Positions 58,461-64,000 of a DNA stretch of 64,000 nucleotides are shown here, piece by piece (position 1 is the stretch's first letter; each line of letters starts with the position of its first letter). The position numbers and the translations under genes are program-made. The stretch comes from Eumeta japonica (Eukaryota; Arthropoda; Insecta; Lepidoptera; Psychidae). Below the pieces are notes generated by a model. It searched no databases and was not told the DNA's origin. It saw nothing but the letters and a program-made list of their open reading frames with translations. The DNA is taken from assembly GCA_005406025.1 (NCBI GenBank), contig BGZK01000009.1, positions 372,001 through 436,000 on the forward strand, read 5' to 3'.

Positions 58461-58849
58461 GAAAAATGTATTACAAATAACACGATAGTACATCTAGTGT
58501 TGTCTTCGTAGTCGCCGTAGACGAGACGTAGTCGACCGAGATACTGTCGGTCATTTTATGCATACCTAGAGCAATTGAAGATCGATAATTTCAGTATATA
58601 ATAAAACTTTACATGATCGATGTGTGTACTTGGTAAATATTTGCAAATGTCTACTAAGCGCGAATTCTTTATAAGTGCAATAAAACCAAAACAATCATTT
58701 ATAGAATTTTTATATGACCTATATTATGTTATCTATATTTATGGTTACGCAAGACGAAAAAGCTACAACGCGGAATTGCATTCGCCCTTCGCAGGTGTGA
58801 TGCCCGCGGCCTAACCTAAATAATGGGACATTGTTAATTTCATTTCCCG
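58461..58849. other. Moderate-GC stretch between two CpG-richer segments
   Basis: A 64-codon plus-strand frame (58620-58814) ends in HSPFAGVMPAA. Its composition is mixed but no domain or splice context is visible, and I do not call it a gene. Confidence 0.4.
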
Positions 58850-59130
58850 ACCACGTGGACGGAGTCGCGAGCGCAGGCTAGTTCTCGGTAAATTTAAACA
58901 ATAATGTTACGCTATAAATGAGGCTCAGTAAAACGTTCAACGAAAGCTCCGTATTCGGCAAATAAAATATTCGCAGCTTAAGTAATTAACGTAGTGAGCC
59001 CGCAGATTACGCGTTTCAAATGCCTCACAAAGTCGCGCGCTGCGACAGCCCTACGTGCGCTGAGCAAATGATGTTAATAATTCTATATTAGAGACACAGG
59101 CACAGCCGCGATCGCTCGGCCGTTTTTTAA
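58850..59130. promoter_or_regulatory. Second CpG-enriched segment with CACGTG
   Basis: Contains the E-box CACGTG (58854-58859), GGAGTCGCGAGCGCAGG, AAGTCGCGCGCTGCGACAGCC and CCGCGATCGCTCGGCCG, interleaved with AT-rich DNA. Together with 58280-58460 it makes an ~850-bp zone of raised CpG, possibly a promoter with proximal elements. No protein is recognised. Confidence 0.33.
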
Positions 59131-59844
59131 CGTTAAAACGTGACTTATTTGCTTTGCTACTATAAAATTCGCTAAAATCTGTCTTTTATTCTAGTGAAAC
59201 TCATGAAGTGATTTTTTGGATATACTCTGGAAGAGCTTGTTAATAAAGTATTCAAATCGGATCAGAGAAATTTTTTGCTATTTCTGTTTATCTCTCTTTA
59301 GTATTACCGCCTGGAGCAACCGAGCTTTGCTCCGCGTTTTTCAAATTTATCGTGAGAATACGACAACTTCCAATGGCAAACGTTGCTTATGTATATTTCC
59401 AATAATATATACTTAAATACAGAATATGAAAAATATAGTGCTTCTTGCTGTCAAATTAATAAAGTAATATAGTGCCATCTGTTTATGTCATTTATGCATG
59501 CGATTATATCAAAATTCGTCGATGTAACATTACAAAGATACATTTAAAAAAAAATATTACTCGCATTTTTCCAAGTAAGACAATCATATCGATAAACTAA
59601 AAAAATAAAACTTTGGAAAAGTAAAAATTGCCATCGAAATCGGTATAGCCGTTTCTGAAATGCCATCTATCCATTCCAGGAACTTACCTTTTTTATTTTT
59701 CCTCGTGTAAGTTATACTAGATAAGCTTTTACTTCTTCCATCGCTGACGACCAGCTGATTTTAAGATAATGCCTGAGCATCTCCTGGTGTGTCGTTCTTG
59801 CTATTCTTCCAGGGCGACCGCCCTTATCTCCGGAGGAATCTGAA
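59131..59844. other. AT-rich stretch with repeat-like words
   Basis: GGAGCAACCGAGCTTTGCTCC at 59311-59331 is a near palindrome reminiscent of common repeats. TCGGTATAGCCGTTTCTGA at 59640-59659 is also repeat-like. No gene. Confidence 0.4.
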
Positions 59845-60170
59845 GTGAAATCACCAATCACTTTCTCCCCGGAGGGATGGGTCCTTTCAGGCGTCAGAAT
59901 TACACCCCAGCTGGCGCAAACCCTAACTGGACACAACGGATTCATACAGAACCTTCACAGGTTTAAGCTAAAGAACTCACGATATTGTACCTGCAATCCC
60001 AAAGTATACTATACGTTCTGGAAGAGTATAACATGCAGAGGCTGAAACCGCTGTGGATCTCCATAAAGAGGGACAGAATTATCACGATCTATTTAACGAT
60101 GCCGAAAACACGAGTACATTTTTTCCTTCTGCGAGAGAATGGTCTAAAATGTAATAAAGTAAATAAAATG
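59845..60170 (+). mobile_element. Non-LTR retrotransposon C-terminal fragment
   Basis: Plus strand 59845-60045 reads SPEGWVLSGVRITPQLAQ, LTGHNGFIQNLHRFKLKNS, RYCTC, which matches the region after the RNase H domain of I/R1/Jockey-like LINE polyproteins (consensus xxQxLTGHGxFxxYLxRF, then CxC). After a frameshift it continues with YVLEEYNMQRLKPLW and FFLLRENGLK, consistent with the usual HVLxEC...FxRFAExV ending. Clade not assigned. 5' truncated. A 77-codon minus-strand frame over the first part is a shadow. Confidence 0.58.
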
Positions 60171-62214
60171 AAATGTAATAAACAAGAACAGGCTAATTTA
60201 AGTGATTCAAACAAATAAGCAGTAGTTAGTGTGTAGTGAGTGCACTATAAGTATGTAAAGAAAAATATTCTGGATAAATTATTAAATGTAAGTTCTTTTG
60301 AGAGAATTTTCTAAAATGTTTTCAACGAGAAAAATAAGTTTATCTGGTTTTCTGACTATAAAAATCACTTCATCTGACTACAAAAAAAAAGAGAAAAAAG
60401 TCACCTCGCAAAATACACAGCTAAATGCGCGGTCGGGGAAATCCGTTGGGAACGAAGCATTTTTTCACTATAAATAATGCAGAGTAAGAAACAAAATCAA
60501 AGTGTTTTATTTAACATTTTAAGAAATATATTAATTTATTAAAAAATAGATATATGAGTGAATTATTGTTTATATAAAAAAGAATTCGAAACAATAAATT
60601 TCAAGAGATAGAGAGAAAGAGAGAGAATCGCATGGAGGAGGAATAACTTTGTTTCAAAAATTTAATAATAAATATGTATATATATTAAAAGAAACCAGAA
60701 AAAAAGGGTTGGGGTCGTAACCCTACAGGGGGTGCAACGAAAAAATGATATGGATATCTTTTCTGAATTGAAAAGCAACTAAGTTATCAAGTTAGACTGG
60801 CATCAATGTAATGGCGATTTCAGCATCGCCGCGTAAGCCCGCACTTTAGATTTTCTTCACAGTGACTTCGGAGTACGAATTCTTGCGGAGCGTGGGCAAA
60901 GTAATGGACAACGTTTCGATGTGCAGACTTATTTATTGCAGGACGAGCTTCACATGTGGCGGCCGGAGTACAACTGCGACGGATGCACCAATTCCGCTGC
61001 AATTTATAGATGGCGCATCCGTCTGCACACATGACCTAGCTACGTACATTACTACATTACAATCGGGAGGGCAGGGCCATGCACTTTGCATATTTCACGC
61101 ATGAGCGCCACATTCGCTCGGTACACCGATTCGCGGTACCGCATATACCGCTGCGGTTCTCAACCTCTCATTGGTCCCCGCCGTTAAGGCAAAATTTTAT
61201 ATAACTCATATGCACTTCACGATGTTTTTCGTAATTCAATTCAATAAAACACAATAAAAACAAGAAAAAATATTCCATTAAAACGCAGTGAATATATAAA
61301 CAAGCAAAATAGACGAATTTTATACAATGAACGATTCCTAACAACTAATACCTAGCCGGCTAATAAAGAGACAACTATTTAAATTATTTAATTATCATAC
61401 AAAATACTATAAAAAAACAAATAATTCTTAACCTAAGTGGGTTTACAAGTAAAAATAATACATTTATTTACACATTATCACTAAGAACACGGTTGTTCGT
61501 AAAAATAAGTATATTATAGCTTCGAGAGAACTTCCAAGACCTGCGATATGAAATAAAAATATTGTGTGAGACCACGGTCTACACAGCGGGTGATATAAAC
61601 CTAAAATAACATTATTTTTCAATTAATTACGTGACAATCTAAGCATTGTTTGCTCTTTTGTGGGTGTTTTCTATGTATCACGTTGGAAGAGCACGTCTAA
61701 AAATACTTTGGAGCTGACTGTATACACGGGTTAAAATAACAGTAATGTATTCGGCGCGCGAGACCGCCTTAAAGCTGACTTGCAATTATCCCCGACGCTT
61801 CTAAAAAAATATTATTATATGGAGTAGTAATAAAATTTTCGCCCTTGTGGTATTAAAAAAAACTTAACGTTTAGATATAAAATTCTTGGTCTTGTGTTTT
61901 GTAACAGAGAAGGCTTACAGCGTTTATGGATTTATTGTCCGAAACAGAAAAAGCGAGCATATTATATATTTTGAGTAGATTGACAACACATAGATCTTTC
62001 ATTATAAGAAATTTGTAACACTGCATGAATGGAAAGGCTGCGAAGGGAAATGGTATGTATAAATGAAATAAGGTTAGATATATACGTGCAAAACGAAGAT
62101 TACTGAGCTATACGTATTGAAAACTCTGAGCCCCTTAAAAAATTGCTTGAATTTATTGTTTTTAGTGTAAAGCTTTTGTTATTACATTGTTTTCCTTATC
62201 TTCTAACATTCTTT
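60171..62214. other. AT-rich stretch with a GC-richer patch
   Basis: At 60820-61190 the DNA is GC-richer with opposing frames of 70-80 codons (plus 60862-61104, minus 60820-61032). Neither shows a known domain. A GAGA-rich tract is at 60606-60627. GGGTCGTAACCCTACAGGGGGTG at 60714-60736 looks like a repeat relic. Confidence 0.42.
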
Positions 62215-63720
62215 ATCAGAATTTAGGTAGATCTAGACCTAAAGTTAATGAGATTTATTTAAACCTTCTGAGCAGCGACTATTGTTTGCTTAACGGAAAC
62301 TAACTTCAGTAGCAGTATTTATGATGGGAAAATAATTGATAGTAATTGATAACAGTTTTTAGAAGAAATCGTCAAAGTTTTGCTTACCCGAAATAAACGA
62401 CGGTGGTGTTTTGATAGCTGCAAAAAAAATATTTCAACATAATTCTATAATTGAGGGATATATGGTGGAGAATTTTACCAAAGGTCTCAAGTCAACAGGT
62501 TTTAAGAGTCTGTTATCTCTCTCCTGATAATGCCAATGGACTAAATTATCCTAAAGTCAACATATAATGACTATTTTTTGTAGTAGGGGACTTGAATACT
62601 ATAAACTTGACATAAACAAGATTACATAGTTTCGATTTCCTGATTTACGCCTCTTCTGTGGGTCAAGGGATCTCTGAACTATTTTCTGAAGACTGTGTTT
62701 CAGTTCCTGACAACTCCTCTCCCTCTAATACAATACATCCCATTATTTGAAAGCAATGACAGTATTGGTGTCTTGTCTGGCTCTGTTATTGCAAAGGATG
62801 ATGTTCTGAGGATATTGAAACGGTTAAGTAACCAAAAGGAGCTGGGCCTGACGTGATTCCTACTATATTTCTGAAAATATGTTTTAAAGAGCTTTGCACA
62901 CCACTTATTTCCTTCTGTCTGGAAAACCGTCCACATTATCCCTATCTTTAAATTGGGAGATTAGTCAACCTGCGCTAATTATCGCCCAATAAGGATTTCC
63001 CGGCAAAAGTATTTGAATTGCTAGCCTACTATATAGCTATACTATTTAGCCATTTTAAATTGATGCTATCACCAAAACAACGCGACTTTGTCAAGTGTAG
63101 GTGTACACTTACTAACCTATATATAAAATAATCTTATGTGGAGTATTTGCAATAGGGGAACAAGCTTATTTTATTTACACTGACTTCAGCATAGCATTCG
63201 GTCTAGTTGACGATACATTATTGTTTAACAAATTATCATCTTTTGGCATTTATTGAAGTTTCTTGAGTTGGATTATATGTTTTTTAAAAAACGGAAGCCA
63301 ACTTGTTACACTTAAGGGTTACACATTTGATCTATATAATCAGGTGTTTTTCAGGGCTCACACTCTAGTCCCTTGTTTTTTATAATTTCTATAAATTATT
63401 TTATTGGACAATTAAAGTGTCCTTGTTTTATTTACGCAGATGACCTTAAGGTTTTCACAACTATCCATAACTCAGTTGACTACCTCATGCTTCAAAACGA
63501 CCTAAACGTGATTGACAAATGCTAAAAATTTAACCGTATGTTCCTGAATGTAAAAAAATGCTTCGTCATCAGTTGTAGTAACATAAAACGTGATATATAA
63601 GGCACTATATTTCTAACTCAGTCGATATATATATAAAGATCGGGATTAGTAATAAGATCATAGTGGAGTTTAAGATCTAATTTTTAAAAGATCTAAAGCG
63701 CAATCAATATTTTTTATCCT
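62215..63720 (+). mobile_element. Jockey-type LINE, endonuclease and reverse transcriptase relic
   Basis: Endonuclease landmarks are NLLSSDY (decayed, near 62255), NDGGVLIAAKK (62396-62430) and GDLNTI (near 62585). Reverse-transcriptase landmarks follow in order: LKRLSNQKGAGPDVIPT-like (62815-62866), ANYRPI (near 62970), YTDFSIAFGLVDDTLL and NKLSSFGIYW (63174-63255), YADDLKVF (63433-63456, catalytic YADD intact), LQNDLNVIDKC (near 63500) and RMFLNVKKCFVIS (63535-63575). Several frameshifts and stops make it non-functional, and about 250 bp between endonuclease and RT appears shortened. The order and wording match Jockey-clade ORF2. The 5' ORF1 is missing and similarity fades after about 63620, so the 3' end is uncertain. 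Confidence 0.88.
63433..63444 (+). other. Intact YADD catalytic codons of the Jockey RT
   Basis: TAC GCA GAT GAC encodes the YADD metal-binding motif, still intact although the element is otherwise frameshifted. The matching motif in the RTE copy at 32777 has lost its tyrosine to a stop. Confidence 0.85.
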
Positions 63721-64000
63721 AGAGGACAAAGCTGAGGGCAAAAAGCTAGTAAAAGAACACATTAGGATTCAAATATTTCCACATTGAGCAGGTACAGCGT
63801 AGCAGGTTTCCCAAATTTATCATTATTCTATTCGTTCTTCACACGTTCGTTCAGGCCCACGTCTTCCACAAAATAGCGAACATTTCGTTAGACACACCTG
63901 CGCAACGAATTTGGCAAACGATTTACTTTATTTATTACAATATTCAAATTGTTTAGAAAGAATACGCGCTGAGAGTGCAACTTTGGCATATTATGATTAC
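63721..64000. other. Unassigned end of window
   Basis: No recognised coding or repeat. It could include diverged 3' sequence of the Jockey element. Confidence 0.45.

Noticed and set aside
58620..58814. 64-codon frame near the CpG-rich zone as the gene driven by it
   Set aside because: No splice or polyA context and no recognisable domain.

Overview
This 64 kb window is AT-rich animal DNA, most likely from an insect and probably a moth or butterfly. That assignment is an inference. It rests on mariner transposases, RTE, Jockey and R1-type non-LTR retrotransposons, and short dispersed repeats whose wording I associate with lepidopteran genomes (for example the CTAGCGACCCGCC end and the GACGGACGGAC...GGAACCCTAAAAA module). 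No bacterial-style operons, ribosome binding sites, CRISPR arrays, rRNA or intact tRNA were seen.

Layout. 0-9.5 kb: AT-rich DNA with two copies of a ~250-340 bp repeat (family A) and a decayed R1-type LINE fragment on the minus strand. 9.5-13.7 kb: a third, variant family A copy, a 5'-truncated mariner fused to an RTE reverse-transcriptase remnant (both minus), a GC-rich island, and a full-length but dead mariner (plus) with both terminal repeats, TA duplications and a rearranged catalytic core. 16.3-17.5 kb: a large foldback element with ~400 bp inverted arms. 18.35-18.63 kb: the best host-gene candidate, a 59-codon ORF with a TATA box upstream and AATAAA downstream, of unknown identity. 21-30 kb: a second dispersed repeat (family D), a GC-rich segment at 26.6-27.0 kb, a long TG microsatellite and a two-copy tandem duplication. 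31.4-34.4 kb: a mariner fragment, then an RTE element split by another mariner. 38.2-39.0 kb: a three-unit degenerate tandem repeat. 41.07-41.17 kb: a cluster of AGGTCA half-sites. 48.6-56.7 kb: more family A copies, a tRNA-derived SINE, and a family D copy split by a 508 bp MITE. 58.3-59.1 kb: a strongly CpG-rich segment that could be a promoter. 59.8-64 kb: a LINE C-terminal fragment and a longer Jockey-type LINE with endonuclease and reverse-transcriptase motifs.

No complete multi-exon host gene was found. The window reads as an intergenic or long-intron region filled with old, mutated transposons, plus a few GC-rich segments that may be regulatory. I found no convincing new multi-gene system. 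The most notable observations are the template-switch-like nested palindrome in the mariner catalytic region, the foldback element, the two mariner/RTE nestings, the short ORF at 18.4 kb and the AGGTCA cluster.
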